A stretch of DNA of 64,000 nt. It comes from Rariloculus sp965263005. GTDB taxonomy: Bacteria; Pseudomonadota; Gammaproteobacteria; Steroidobacterales; Rariloculaceae. Shown here one piece after another: positions 17,081 through 26,863 of this stretch. A model generated the notes under the pieces. It did not search any database. It was not told the origin of the DNA and saw only the letters and a program-made list of their open reading frames with translations. The stretch is taken from the NCBI RefSeq assembly GCF_965263005.1, contig NZ_OZ253579.1, positions 3,410,001-3,474,000 of the forward strand. Reading direction: 5' to 3'. Both the position numbers and the translations under genes were made by a program. Each line of letters begins with the position of its first letter. Position 1 is the first letter of the stretch.

Positions 17081-19962
17081 GTGCTGCGAGCCCCGGAATC
17101 CTGCTGCCCCGCGAGCGGTGCATCCGGGGCATCGTTGCGCGCGGTCCCGTAGAGGCGCCCGGCGAGCCACCCGCCGATCAGCGGCACTTCTTCCAGTACC
17201 TGCTGGCCCATCGGCTGGCTTCGTTCCGATTCCACCGCCTCGCGGCCCTCCTCCACGGCTGCTTCCACCGATCGGGTGCGTTCCACGCGTTCGCCGGTCC
17301 GCCCACCCATCGCCGCCTCCGTGTCCCCTCGGGACACCGCGGCAGCGCCGTCCACATCGCCCGGCACCGCCGCTTGCGCCGCGCGTTCTCTGGTCCCTTC
17401 CGCCCAGTTGCCGTATGCCTGCTCCGCGCCAGCGGTTTGCGTGTCCTGCAGATTCTCGCGTGCGTCCTCATAGGTCGCGCGGCTCGGCAGGCTCGCGACC
17501 CCCGCGCCGACTGGCGCGGGCAGCCGTTCGGAGACGAACTCCGCCGCGTACTCGCGCAGCGTTTCGGCCTCCTCGGGCGTTTGCGGGGTCGCCAGCCGCA
17601 TGGCGCCGCCGACGCCGATGGGCCGCCCATCCCCTCCGGGGCGTTCGGACAGCCAGCCGAAGAACGGCTGGCCCAGTTCCCGGTCGATGGCCTGCGATTC
17701 GGCCCGCACCTGAGAAGCTTGTGCGCTCCAGTTCTCCGATGTCTGGAAGCTGGCCGATGCCCGGTCCTCGAACCGATGCATGCGGGTCAGGTTCGCCCCA
17801 AAACTCTCGTCCAGGCTCGCCAGTTCGCTCTCCCCGGTCGCGCTGGAGTAGCGCCTGGAGGATTCGGAGACCTGCGACCAGAGATCCATGACCTGGTGCT
17901 GCTCGGCGTAGTCCTGCATGCGGTTGAACGCCTCGCTCTCGATGGTTTGGCCCCGCCACGACGCTCGCCCGCTCGCACCCACCCGCACCACCTTGCCCCA
18001 GCCGCCCCCGAGGCTCGCTTCGGCCGTCAGCGACGCCGCCTGATCCTTCGTGATCCCGCCGATCTCCGACAACCGGTCCACGTGGCTCGACAGGTCCTGG
18101 GCCTGGAGGGACTCGGATTCGGTGACGCCGTGCGCGTGCGCCGTGCCGACGTTCACGTCCCTGGAATGCCGCTCCACCATTGCGGTGGCGTCCGTGGCCG
18201 CGGCTGTACGGGCCAATCCCGCTTCGGCCGAGAAATTCTCCCCGAGCGTTCGCGATTGGGCGGCGCGGTTCTCGTGGCTCGCGGCGAGCGACTCCGAGAG
18301 CCGGATGCCCGCGGCGGGCAGGCGGCTGGTCGCGACCCCCGCATCGGCGATCGCCGTGCCGTCTGCGGCGACGGTGAACGCCGCGCCTTCCGGCGAGTAA
18401 CCCGTGTAGCGGCCCGTGTCGACGTGGGCGGAGGTGCGGACCTGACGGCCCTCGAGGGTGGCGAACCGGTGAGAATCCAGTTGCGTCGATCCGAGCGAGA
18501 GATTTCCCGTGGAACCCTCTCGTGCCGCGGCGCTGGCGGCTTCCTGGCCGACGTGGAGCACGGACGAGGCGAGTGAGGTGGCGCGGCCGACACCGTAGGC
18601 GAGCGCCGCGGCCAGAAAAGGCACTGACATGGAGAGATATCCGGACATGACGGCCACGTCCGCAGCCACGGCTCGAATACCCGCCTGCGCCACGAGAGAA
18701 ATCCCCGCATCGCCCCCCGGCATGAGCGCCGCCGCGGCCATCCGTTCGGCGGCCTCGCCGAGGGAGATGCGGTGGAGGATCGCATAGAGCGGGCCCCAGC
18801 TCTGCAGCCACACGAACCCGCCGAGGTACGCGCGCACGAACGCCCCGCCCGCCGGCGTGAGCATCAACAAGACCGCCATCGGAAAGGACCCGACGTAGAG
18901 GCACTCGAACACGATGCGAAGGAGCGGGACCCAGGTCTCGGCCTGGCGGCCGATGGCCCGGTACGCGGCCACGGTCTGGGCCTCGGCGCGGGCCTCGGTG
19001 TAGGCGCTGAGCGCGGCGGCGTTGCCCGTTTCCGTGGACCATTGTTCGCCCGCGTCGTGGACGGCGTTCAATACCATCTGCTGGCGGATGATGTCGGCAG
19101 CGTTGCGCGACGCGCCGATCAGGAAATCGTGCGCGGCGGGCAGCGCCGCGAGCAGTTCCGCGCGCGCCAGCGCCTCGGTGTCGGCGTCCGGGAAGATACG
19201 GATTCCGAAGATCCCCGCGGCGCGGCCGATCTCCGCGGCCCAGAGCGCGTCCAGGCGCGCCGCGGCTTCGGCACAGGTGACGATCTCGGTATCCACGGGC
19301 GTGGCGCCGGTGGCGCCCGCGGGCTGGCGAGTGGCGAACTCCACGAGCCTCGCGGGCGAAGCGCCTGCGGAAGGCGAACCGCCCGCCGTCACGAGCGCCC
19401 AGAGGTCCGTCGTCTCCCGGAGATCGTCGGCGGAGATGTGTCCGAGAAGGAGTGCGTGAAAGATGCACTGGCGAGTGTAGGCCCGCAGGTTCCGGGCGAA
19501 TACCGTGTCGGTGATCTCCATGCGGGTGACCGCATCGGCCAGCCGGGATCCGAAGATCATGCCGTGGCGCTGATAGGTCAGATCGTCCGGGAGCGTGAAC
19601 GCCTGTTCCGTGAGACGGGTGAGCCCGTCACCGACCTCGGACGTGAGTGAGGCGAAGAGCGCCAGTCCGATCGGTACGTTGGCGACTACCGCGGGCGCGA
19701 GTGCTGGGTCGAGCCGATCAACCACGCGGACCGTCGCCTTCGGGACGATCATCACGCCCCAGATGGCCGTGAACATCAGCACCCATTTCGCGTTGTCCTT
19801 CCAGGACCCGCCGAACGCGGTACGGAACAGTATCCAGGCGAGCCCGGCGACGCCGGCGAGTTGGGCGAGCGACAGATACGCGCTTCCCCCGGTGATCGCC
19901 GCCACAGCGTTGAGAAGGTCTACCAGGTAGACCCCGCCGCCGAGGGTGAAGAGTTCGTACAT
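17059..19962 (-). CDS. traG: TraG mating-pair stabilization/pilus assembly protein
   Basis: This 967-aa inner-membrane protein is needed in F systems for pilus assembly (N-terminal part) and mating-pair stability (C-terminal part). The N-terminus begins MYELFTLGGGVYLVDLLNAV, the usual TraG start, followed by membrane segments near 35-50, 60-80 and 95-110 and a cluster around 345-480. The last 450 residues are hydrophilic and Ala/Ser/Glu-rich, as in the periplasmic C-terminal domain. It lies 23 bases after traH. The whole length is intact. Confidence 0.92.
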   Translation of the reverse strand: MYELFTLGGGVYLVDLLNAVAAITGGSAYLSLAQLAGVAGLAWILFRTAFGGSWKDNAKWVLMFTAIWGVMIVPKATVRVVDRLDPALAPAVVANVPIGLALFASLTSEVGDGLTRLTEQAFTLPDDLTYQRHGMIFGSRLADAVTRMEITDTVFARNLRAYTRQCIFHALLLGHISADDLRETTDLWALVTAGGSPSAGASPARLVEFATRQPAGATGATPVDTEIVTCAEAAARLDALWAAEIGRAAGIFGIRIFPDADTEALARAELLAALPAAHDFLIGASRNAADIIRQQMVLNAVHDAGEQWSTETGNAAALSAYTEARAEAQTVAAYRAIGRQAETWVPLLRIVFECLYVGSFPMAVLLMLTPAGGAFVRAYLGGFVWLQSWGPLYAILHRISLGEAAERMAAAALMPGGDAGISLVAQAGIRAVAADVAVMSGYLSMSVPFLAAALAYGVGRATSLASSVLHVGQEAASAAAREGSTGNLSLGSTQLDSHRFATLEGRQVRTSAHVDTGRYTGYSPEGAAFTVAADGTAIADAGVATSRLPAAGIRLSESLAASHENRAAQSRTLGENFSAEAGLARTAAATDATAMVERHSRDVNVGTAHAHGVTESESLQAQDLSSHVDRLSEIGGITKDQAASLTAEASLGGGWGKVVRVGASGRASWRGQTIESEAFNRMQDYAEQHQVMDLWSQVSESSRRYSSATGESELASLDESFGANLTRMHRFEDRASASFQTSENWSAQASQVRAESQAIDRELGQPFFGWLSERPGGDGRPIGVGGAMRLATPQTPEEAETLREYAAEFVSERLPAPVGAGVASLPSRATYEDARENLQDTQTAGAEQAYGNWAEGTRERAAQAAVPGDVDGAAAVSRGDTEAAMGGRTGERVERTRSVEAAVEEGREAVESERSQPMGQQVLEEVPLIGGWLAGRLYGTARNDAPDAPLAGQQDSGARSTQGQESP

Positions 19963-19985
19963 CCCGCTCCACCGTTATGGCGGCA

Positions 19986-21500
19986 CTATCGCCCGCCGAC
20001 CCCGCCCTGGCCGCGGGAAAACGCGAGCGCGGCGCGAAGGTCCGCGGACAGCGCGCCCGCGAGCTCGGTCTCGATAAGACGGAGTTTTTCGACGACGGCG
20101 AGCGCCGTGTTGAACCGCTGCAATCCCTCTTGCCGATGCGTGCTCAGCGCGATGCGGTTTTCCCGCAGTGTCTGTCGCCAGCGTTCGAGCTGCGTCCCGT
20201 CGGCGCTGTCGAGCGTGCCCGCGCGGGCTTCGATCGTTTGATGCAGATCCGAAATCCACACCTGAAGGACATCGAGCGCCACCGCTTCTGCGAGCGCATC
20301 CACTTCCTGGTCGATCACGGCACCGCGATAGGCCGCCGCCGCGTTGATGACCCGGTAAACCGGCAACGTGGTGAGATTGACCAGTCCGAGCGCCGGCGCC
20401 GGCGGGACCGTGTCGTTGCGCACCGCGTCCACGAGGTCGCGCATGAGCCCGGCCACCCGGGCCCGCAAGCCCTGGTCCGCCGGAATGTTCACTCGCCCGA
20501 GCGTCGGATTGAGGCAATCGAGTGGCGTGTCGCAGGTGTAGACCGGCAGATCGCCGCCGCCTTCCATGAGGATTTCGGTGACTTCGCGGTCGAGCGCGAG
20601 CGGTTCGAGCACCCGCACCGCCGGGGGCACCGTGGATCCGTCCGTCACGGGCGCCGTGACGATGACCGTGCCGGTGATGGACATTGCGAACTCCCCCAAC
20701 GCCCGGTCCGCCGAGAGAAACGTCGAACCCTGCACCGCCTCCCAGGCGTAATTGACGTTGACCGGGGCCTGGTCAGCCAGCTCTCCCGTCGCCGCTGCCA
20801 ACGTGGAATATCTTTTCCCACCCGACCCGCAGCCGTGCCGAGCGGCCGCATAGTCGGAAAAAATCCCCTGGGATGTCCCGATGGCCGCGCAGATCGATGC
20901 ACTCGCCCGGTCGTTGGTGGACCATGCGGCCCCGACCAGGGACTGCGCCATCTCGCAGGAATTGATGCTCTGGTTGTTGACCCACTGGGCCAATGCCCGG
21001 AGCTTGCTCATCGTCTCGGCGATGACGGGTGAGATGGTTTCCAGCGCCAGATCGAACGCGAATCCCGTGGCGTTCTGGGCAATGCCGCGGGCAAACGCAA
21101 CGAGTTGGTCGGAGTCGATGAACGAGAACGCGCCGGCGAAGGCGTCAATCCCGCCGCACCCGGCCCGGAACGACGGGAGACTGACAGTCCCGATGCGCTC
21201 GGACTGCACCGGGGCGCGAAGGTACAGGTTTCCGAGTGTCCAGTGGCCCGACGCCTGGCCCTCGAACGCGGTGGGACCGGTGGTGTTCACCGCCGCGCCG
21301 TCCCAGAAGCGCTGCATTTCGGAAAGGACATCCGCCCGGGCGGTAATGGTGGCGGCGGCCAGGGCGGCTGCTGCGCCGACCGGAAGCAGGTGGGCACACC
21401 GCTTCCGTTGACGCAATTCTTTTGTCCGCCGATGGCCGCCGCCGATGACCTTACCACACCGTTTTTCCTTCACCGTGCCCCCATGTCCTTTAGTAGTCAT
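19986..21500 (-). CDS. traH: TraH conjugal pilus assembly protein
   Basis: This periplasmic protein of about 504 aa is part of the F-type outer assembly complex with TraF, TraU, TraW and TrbC. A basic N-terminus leads to a signal-like segment (AHLLPVGAAAALAAATI) cleaved near ARADVLSEM. The TraH hallmark regions GGIDAFAGAFSFIDSDQLV and ASICAAIGTSQGIFSDYAAAR are present. The C-terminus is coiled-coil-like. ATG 21500 overlaps the traF stop by 11 bases; a later in-frame GTG (VKEKRCGK) is a possible alternative. Confidence 0.92.
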   Translation of the reverse strand: MTTKGHGGTVKEKRCGKVIGGGHRRTKELRQRKRCAHLLPVGAAAALAAATITARADVLSEMQRFWDGAAVNTTGPTAFEGQASGHWTLGNLYLRAPVQSERIGTVSLPSFRAGCGGIDAFAGAFSFIDSDQLVAFARGIAQNATGFAFDLALETISPVIAETMSKLRALAQWVNNQSINSCEMAQSLVGAAWSTNDRASASICAAIGTSQGIFSDYAAARHGCGSGGKRYSTLAAATGELADQAPVNVNYAWEAVQGSTFLSADRALGEFAMSITGTVIVTAPVTDGSTVPPAVRVLEPLALDREVTEILMEGGGDLPVYTCDTPLDCLNPTLGRVNIPADQGLRARVAGLMRDLVDAVRNDTVPPAPALGLVNLTTLPVYRVINAAAAYRGAVIDQEVDALAEAVALDVLQVWISDLHQTIEARAGTLDSADGTQLERWRQTLRENRIALSTHRQEGLQRFNTALAVVEKLRLIETELAGALSADLRAALAFSRGQGGVGGR

Positions 21501-22302
21501 TGCCAACCTCAAGTGCGGTGAGCGCGTAGATGCGTTCGGCGAGCTGGTCCTCGGCGACCACGCCGAACGCCACCGGGAGGACCTCGCCGGTCTCGGTATC
21601 GAAAAGCACCACCGCCGGCACCGGGGCGCCGACGAGGCCGAGCTGCGCGGCCCGGCCGTTGTCGGGCACCGCTTCGGGCCACCCTTCGAGCGCCTCGCCC
21701 GTCATCGATACCGCGAGCACGTCCAGCCCGTGGCGTAGCGCAAACGCACGCAGGAGCGGGCCGAACACCCGGCACCCCGCGCAGTGGCTGTCGCCGAGGT
21801 AAATCAATCCGTACCGTTCCCCCAGATTGGCCAGCACCTCCTGCTGAGCCGCCAGCCGATCGTCGGACCAGAGTTGTTTCGCGAGCGCACCGGCGGGGCG
21901 GGTGAGGGTGTAATCGAGTTCGGGCGTCGACCAGACCACCCGCCGGAACACGTCCGAAAAAGTCGAGGCACGCTGCAGGGACGCCTGCTGCAGGTGCAGG
22001 TAGGCGGCGACGTTTTCCGGTGTCGGTTGGAGGATCGCGGTCGCGCGGGATTCTTCGAGCTCGTGCCGCATCCGCGCGATCTCCTCGGTCGCGGAAGGCC
22101 CTGCGGGCGGCAGTACGGTCTCCGCATCGCTCGGCTCAACCGGTTTGACGGGCGCAGCCCGATCGCAATAGAAGTGCCAGCCGAGGGACGGGGCCGATCC
22201 CGGCTCGCCGCACCAGCCATGCCATTCCCGGGCGGCGGCTGGCGCCGCGGCCAGAACCAACCCGATGGCCATGCAGGAGCCTGTATATAAGGTGTGTCGC
22301 AT
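21490..22302 (-). CDS. traF: TraF thioredoxin-fold pilus assembly protein
   Basis: The 270-aa periplasmic protein has a signal peptide ending AAPAAAREW and a C-terminal thioredoxin-like domain. The domain carries a CAGC site (GDSHCAGCRVFGPLL) and a cis-Pro region (VGAPVPAVVLFD). F TraF lacks the Cys pair, while many chromosomal F-type systems keep it, which suggests disulfide catalysis for the Cys-rich TraN, TraU and TraH. I start it at ATG 22302 because AGGGG lies 7 bases upstream; GTG 22305 is the alternative. Confidence 0.92.
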   Translation of the reverse strand: MRHTLYTGSCMAIGLVLAAAPAAAREWHGWCGEPGSAPSLGWHFYCDRAAPVKPVEPSDAETVLPPAGPSATEEIARMRHELEESRATAILQPTPENVAAYLHLQQASLQRASTFSDVFRRVVWSTPELDYTLTRPAGALAKQLWSDDRLAAQQEVLANLGERYGLIYLGDSHCAGCRVFGPLLRAFALRHGLDVLAVSMTGEALEGWPEAVPDNGRAAQLGLVGAPVPAVVLFDTETGEVLPVAFGVVAEDQLAERIYALTALEVGNDY

Positions 22303-22312
22303 CACCGTCCCC

Positions 22313-23416
22313 TCAGTCGTTCTCGCGGTAGAACTCGCCGATCCGGTTGCGCATCGCCGCGCCCGTCGATCCCGCGTCCGGTAACGAAATCCCCGGCGCT
22401 TTGCTGGTGTCGAGCAGCGTGTCGGAGAATTCCGAGAGATCGACGCGGTCGAAGTCGATCCGCTGAATTTCCGCGATGCTGAACCCGCGGCAGTCGTCCC
22501 AGGTCATCCCCAATTGCGGGCGCGCCTGTTCGTGGAGAATCCGCCCGAGCTCGGAGGTAAAGACGCACCACGCCCGGTCGCGCCTGCGGCAGATCCCGAG
22601 GATGCGCTTGGCGCAATATTCCCCGAGATAGTGCGTCACGCCCGCGGCCCGGGCCTCGGCGAGTTCCTCTTCCTCCACGGTGCAACTGGCGAGTCCCACT
22701 TCGAGGAACACGCCCGAGTCCGTGCAGCAGTTCTGCCCGCCGAGAAACCGGACGGGGCAGGCCCGGTGCTCGCCGGTGAAGATGCTCATGTTCCCCCGGT
22801 CGAATTCATCGCCGCCCATCTCCATGACCATGTTGAGCTGCGCGGCCGCCGGCACAAACGCCGTGTTCGCGGGGGTGTCGACACGCTCGCAACCGGCGCC
22901 GACGCAATACGTCACCCCGCCGCAGCGCCCGCCGGCTCCGGCGTCATCGAGATCCGCGCCGCATTCGCGCACCGTGCCCGACGCGAGGCTATCGGCACGC
23001 CACGCCGGAGCGTTTGGAGTGTCTTGTACGGCGTCGCCGCGCTGGATTTCCGGATCGGTCTCGGACAGGGAGACATCCGGACGCGACAGCGTCCCGTCTA
23101 CCACCGCACGGCCCACCGCGCCCCCGGCATCGTTCGGGTCCGCCAGCGCCCGCCGCGCGGCCGCGTCCATTCCGGTGGCCGTATGATCGACCTCCGCCAG
23201 ATCCGTGCCCTCGAAACCGGGCACGTTCAGGGGCTGGCTCGCGTCGCTCGCCACCGCCCGCGCAGCCGCTTGACCCACGGTCCCGACGGCTTGCGCCGCT
23301 TCCTTCGCCGCCTGATCCTGTTCCTGGGCGACGGCTAATCCGCCGAGCAGCAAGCAAATCAATGGAAGGGCCAACAAGGTATCCCGTGGCCGTCTTGTCC
23401 TCGATCGATCGTTCAA
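22313..23416 (-). CDS. traN: TraN-type mating-pair stabilization protein
   Basis: This 367-aa exported protein has a signal peptide (LLALPLICLLLGGLAVAQEQ) and about 16 cysteines (for example RACPVRFLGGQNCCTDSG, GEYCAKRILGICRRRDRAWC), as in outer-membrane TraN that binds the recipient. It is short for TraN (F TraN is about 600 aa). The start is a TTG whose last bases overlap the trbC stop (TTGA), with GGAG 7 bases upstream. Confidence 0.88.
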   Translation of the reverse strand: MNDRSRTRRPRDTLLALPLICLLLGGLAVAQEQDQAAKEAAQAVGTVGQAAARAVASDASQPLNVPGFEGTDLAEVDHTATGMDAAARRALADPNDAGGAVGRAVVDGTLSRPDVSLSETDPEIQRGDAVQDTPNAPAWRADSLASGTVRECGADLDDAGAGGRCGGVTYCVGAGCERVDTPANTAFVPAAAQLNMVMEMGGDEFDRGNMSIFTGEHRACPVRFLGGQNCCTDSGVFLEVGLASCTVEEEELAEARAAGVTHYLGEYCAKRILGICRRRDRAWCVFTSELGRILHEQARPQLGMTWDDCRGFSIAEIQRIDFDRVDLSEFSDTLLDTSKAPGISLPDAGSTGAAMRNRIGEFYREND

Positions 23417-24153
23417 TGCGTTTCTCCTCTCAGCACGGCCAATTGCCTGATGGCCGTGTCTCGACCCGGGCCGCCTTCCCGCGCGATGGCTTCAAGCGCG
23501 CCATCCAACCCGATGTTCCCGGTCACGAGATCGTGCGGCGGCGGTGGATCCGACGAACAGCCCGGGGTGGTGCACGCGGGGACACCGCCCGGTATGACCG
23601 CGACAGCGGGTACCGAGCCGATGCGGAACAGCCGGAAGAGCCGCGGATCGATGCCCGCGCCCGCGCTGTCCTCGGCATCACGTGCCGCGATCCGATTCAC
23701 GGTCGCCGTCAATCCGCCCTCGGCCACGCCGCGCAGCACCATCGGGGCGCCGATCCGCGCCGCTTCCCGGCTCCATTGCCGCCAGCTCGGCTCAGGCACC
23801 GACAGGCTCATGAAGACAAGCACTTCCGCCGTATTCGCCCGGTTGCCCCCGAAACTTTGCGCCAGCGCCGACGCAGTCGGTCCGCCCGGAACCAGCGCCG
23901 GGCCGGCCTCCGGGCCGGCCTCCGGGCCGCTTGACAGCGCCTGCTCGATAACCGTTTGCGCCCAAGCCGCGAGTTCCTCGTGTTCCTCCGCCACTATCTT
24001 GTCGAGGGATTCGCCCAGCACCGCGTCGACCAGTGCCTGGGCGTCCGCTTCGGCATCGGTTCGCTCGACGTCCGGTGTGGATTGTTGACCGATCGCGGAG
24101 ACGCACCATGCGCAGCACATCGCCGCGGTCGTGATGATTTGCGTTTTGTTCAT
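23413..24153 (-). CDS. trbC: TrbC F-type pilus assembly protein
   Basis: The product is about 246 aa and is a periplasmic thioredoxin-like-fold protein of the TrbC_Ftype family. After a signal peptide it has a coiled region, then the diagnostic VLVFMSLSVPEPSWRQWSRE, the segment GAPMVLRGVAEGGLTATV and FRIGSVPAVAVI. The ATG at 24153 is 10 bases after the traU stop; seven more upstream codons are open. In F, TrbC interacts with TraW. Confidence 0.9.
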   Translation of the reverse strand: MNKTQIITTAAMCCAWCVSAIGQQSTPDVERTDAEADAQALVDAVLGESLDKIVAEEHEELAAWAQTVIEQALSSGPEAGPEAGPALVPGGPTASALAQSFGGNRANTAEVLVFMSLSVPEPSWRQWSREAARIGAPMVLRGVAEGGLTATVNRIAARDAEDSAGAGIDPRLFRLFRIGSVPAVAVIPGGVPACTTPGCSSDPPPPHDLVTGNIGLDGALEAIAREGGPGRDTAIRQLAVLRGETH

Positions 24154-24163
24154 ACGGGCATGC

Positions 24164-25165
24164 TCACAAGACACAACAGTTTTTTTTCCTCCAGAGGAGG
24201 TATCCGAAGTTCTCGCCCGATACGGGCAGTTCCCGGAGCGACTCCCAGAGCACGGACGAACGTCCGGTGGGGTTGCACCCCAGAAGCGGGGCCGTGGCCG
24301 GGACGGGCTGGCTCATCTGCCAGCGGTACTGGGTCTTCTTGATGATCGGCATCGGCACCGGTCCGCACAGCGCCTCCTGTCCCGAGGTCCCCAGGGCCAG
24401 TCCCAGCCGGTGCAGGCGGTACACCATCCGCTCGGCGGCGAGCAGCGAAGCCTGAACGCCGCCGACGTGCGCGCTGACGGCGCCGGTGAGCGGGTACATT
24501 CCGCCCTGGCAACCCGCGCACCAGAACAGGCCGTCAAGCGGCAGTCCGGCGGTGGCCGCCACGCAATCGGCCGCGCAGGCCGCTTGCGCGAGGACGCCCG
24601 TAAACAGCACCGCCTCGGGGTGCAGGAGAAACGAGAGTTCCTCGTCGTTCCAGGTGGGATCCAGTTCCGACACCCAAGCGATGTCCAGTCCGCCGGTTTG
24701 CATGCAGCCCAGATCGAGCAATGCCCCGATCCACGAGAGCAGGGGATAGTTGTAGTAATGGACGTGCCATAGGGACCCGGAGGACCCGTCGCCGCTTGAG
24801 GATCCGGTGCGGCCGCGCGCGGCCCCCACGCCCGGATCGATGCTGAGTCCGCCCAGGTTCGAAAAGCAGTACGGCGCGCGGGACACGTCGATCAATCTCG
24901 CCGGTTCCCACATCCCCACCGCGAGTCCGATCCTAGGGATGGGCGTGCCGCAATAGCACAGCGGAGAAGGCGGATTCGGCGTATCCGGCGCACCGGCCGC
25001 CGCGCCGATGCCCAACGCGCCGATGGAGATCGGAAAGAGGCACTCCCAGCATACGTCCGTCAGGGGATTGACGAACCGCCCGGTGCACTCCTGGCCCCAC
25101 GCCGCGCCGAACGGCAGGAGTGTGAGCAGGATGCACGCTCTGAACAGGGTACGAAACAGGCTCAT
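24164..25165 (-). CDS. traU: TraU pilus assembly/DNA transfer protein
   Basis: The 333-aa Cys-rich periplasmic protein starts MSLFRTLFRACILLT with a signal peptide ending AAWGQECTG. The TraU family pattern is clear: TDVCWECLFPISIGALGIG, CYCGTPIPRIGLAVGMWEP, YCFSNLGG, SLWHVHYYNYPLLSWI. It ends with MPIIKKTQYRWQMSQP. The ATG overlaps the traW stop (ATGA). The frame is open far upstream inside traW, but homology begins at 25165. Confidence 0.95.
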   Translation of the reverse strand: MSLFRTLFRACILLTLLPFGAAWGQECTGRFVNPLTDVCWECLFPISIGALGIGAAAGAPDTPNPPSPLCYCGTPIPRIGLAVGMWEPARLIDVSRAPYCFSNLGGLSIDPGVGAARGRTGSSSGDGSSGSLWHVHYYNYPLLSWIGALLDLGCMQTGGLDIAWVSELDPTWNDEELSFLLHPEAVLFTGVLAQAACAADCVAATAGLPLDGLFWCAGCQGGMYPLTGAVSAHVGGVQASLLAAERMVYRLHRLGLALGTSGQEALCGPVPMPIIKKTQYRWQMSQPVPATAPLLGCNPTGRSSVLWESLRELPVSGENFGYLLWRKKNCCVL

Positions 25166-25875
25166 GGCGCCACCTCGTCGTTGGAAATGGAATCGCGAAA
25201 CGTGTCTTCGCGAAGGGGGATCTCTCGGCCGTTCTCGTCCAGCGGGATTTCGGTTATTCGGAGCTTCAGCCCTTCCTGGCGGATCCGCGTCGGAGTGGCT
25301 TTGAGCCCGAACCGCTCGGTGAGCGCGCCGGTCTGATCGAAGTAGAACGCGCGCCCGTGCGCCCGCGACAGATCGAACGGCCGCCCGGCCAGGAGCACGA
25401 TCGTCGTCGGAGAAACCCGCGCCAGCGCCCACTCGACCTCCACCGCTCGGGTGCCGTCGATAAACAGCAGTTCCTGCAGGAGGGGGCGGTGGGCAAGGGG
25501 CTCGATGCGTGTGCCCGCGGCGGCGATCACCGTGCCGTCCGGACCCACGATGTTCTCCTGGACCGTGATCGCCGGATCGAACAGCCATGTCCGCGACACC
25601 CGGGCGGGCTGGATGCCGGGCACCGGTTCCGGCGCCTCCAGGCGTTCGCGGCCCCGGGCTTTCGCTTCCTCGTCCAGGCGCGCGCGTTCGCCCGAGCGTT
25701 CGAGTTCGACGAGTTGCTGCTCGATCTGGCCCAGCAGGTCCGGTTCCTCGATCCGCCAGGTCTCGCCGAGTACGCCCAGGTCCTTCGCCGCCACCGGGTA
25801 GGCGGCGTCCAGCACACCCGCGAGCCACACCGCCGCGATTGCGTGCCGGCCGCGAAGATCGCGCAGCCGCCTCAT
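25162..25875 (-). CDS. traW: TraW pilus assembly protein
   Basis: This 237-aa periplasmic protein has an N-terminal hydrophobic signal, then KDLGVLGETWRIEEPDLLGQ, the signature opening of TraW, and RTWLFDPAITVQENI in mid-protein. The C-terminal domain (IDGTRAVEVEWALAR, TIVLLAGRPFDLSR, GRAFYFDQTGALTERFGL) is a thioredoxin-like region as in other TraW proteins. It overlaps the upstream peptidase gene by ATGA. Confidence 0.93.
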   Translation of the reverse strand: MRRLRDLRGRHAIAAVWLAGVLDAAYPVAAKDLGVLGETWRIEEPDLLGQIEQQLVELERSGERARLDEEAKARGRERLEAPEPVPGIQPARVSRTWLFDPAITVQENIVGPDGTVIAAAGTRIEPLAHRPLLQELLFIDGTRAVEVEWALARVSPTTIVLLAGRPFDLSRAHGRAFYFDQTGALTERFGLKATPTRIRQEGLKLRITEIPLDENGREIPLREDTFRDSISNDEVAP

Positions 25876-26447
25876 GGGTGAATCTCCAGCCCGGCAGGGT
25901 CCCGCCCGACAGGGTCCGGCCCGACAGGGTCCGGTCCGACCAGCGGGCCTTCAAGCCCCAACCAGGGCAGATCGGGCAGCGCAAACGCCCGCCCGAGAAT
26001 CCGATCCCGCGACACCGGGCCGATCTCGGCATAGCGGCTGTCGTGGCTGTCGACGTGATCCGCGTGCAGATAATAGTGCTCCGGCGGGATGATCCCGGGT
26101 GCTGCCGCGGTTAGCACGCGCCCGTCTAGGGCCAGCGGCTTCGCGCGACCCAGTCTGATGTCGTCCACCCAGACATCGCGGTGTCTGTCCACGGCGATCC
26201 ATGAACCCGGCAACCCCCGCACGGTCTTGAGGTAGGGCGCGGACGCGCCGATGGTCCCGGGGGGCTCGAACACCACACGGTCGCCCATTCTCGGCGTGCC
26301 GATAGGGACTACGAAATACCCCCACGCATCGTCCGACCAGCTGGCGTTCACGTGGATCCGGGAGGCCCCGAGAATCCACGCCGCGGCGAGCGCCACGAAT
26401 CCAATCAAAACCCGTCGATTCCGCCCGGCTCGCATCGAGACGCTCAT
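25872..26447 (-). CDS. S26-family signal peptidase (TraF/TrhF-like)
   Basis: The 191-aa membrane peptidase starts MSVSMRAGRNRRVL with one N-terminal membrane segment. The catalytic Ser is in the segment NASWSDDAWGYF, which corresponds to the S-x-P-x-G-x-Y region, and the general-base Lys is in PYLKTVRGLPG. In RP4, TraF cyclizes the pilin, and in H plasmids TrhF has the same fold; here it may mature the TraA-like pilin or act as leader peptidase. The C-terminus carries a repeat GPDPVGPDPVGRDPAG. It is coupled by ATGA overlaps on both sides. Confidence 0.88.
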   Translation of the reverse strand: MSVSMRAGRNRRVLIGFVALAAAWILGASRIHVNASWSDDAWGYFVVPIGTPRMGDRVVFEPPGTIGASAPYLKTVRGLPGSWIAVDRHRDVWVDDIRLGRAKPLALDGRVLTAAAPGIIPPEHYYLHADHVDSHDSRYAEIGPVSRDRILGRAFALPDLPWLGLEGPLVGPDPVGPDPVGRDPAGLEIHP

Positions 26448-26863
26448 GGCTGGAATTCCGGTTCCAAAGGAACGGGTGCCCCGGACCCGTCCAAGCCGGC
26501 AGGCCAGTCCAGACCGGCAGGCTCGCCCACGCGCATCAGCGTCCACCGCACTTCCGCCGTATGGTCTTCGGCGCCCGCCACCACCGCCTCGGCGGACACG
26601 AGCACGATGCCCCGTCGAGCGGCCACTACGGCAAGCGCGGTCTCCAGGTCCGCCGCCCACCGGCGCGCCGCCTCGGCGGTTTCCTCCGCCGACTCCCCGT
26701 CCCGGACGGCGCCCGCCATGAACTCGGCCGTCAGCTCCGTCAGCCGCACGCTTCCGATCCTCGGCCCGGTGTCCGGCGCCCACCGCACCATCGCCGCCGC
26801 GACCACGGCCGACACCCCTGCGGCGAGCAACACCGCCGATCCGATCGTTCGGCCCGCGCTCAT
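26444..26863 (-). CDS. trbI: TrbI F-type inner-membrane protein
   Basis: The 139-aa bitopic protein has one N-terminal membrane segment (AVLLAAGVSAVVAAAMVRWA) followed by the family pattern SVRLTELTAEFMAGAV and RGIVLVSAEAVVAGAEDHT. F TrbI affects pilus retraction. Its position before the S26 peptidase and traW is the usual one for this family. Confidence 0.85.
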   Translation of the reverse strand: MSAGRTIGSAVLLAAGVSAVVAAAMVRWAPDTGPRIGSVRLTELTAEFMAGAVRDGESAEETAEAARRWAADLETALAVVAARRGIVLVSAEAVVAGAEDHTAEVRWTLMRVGEPAGLDWPAGLDGSGAPVPLEPEFQP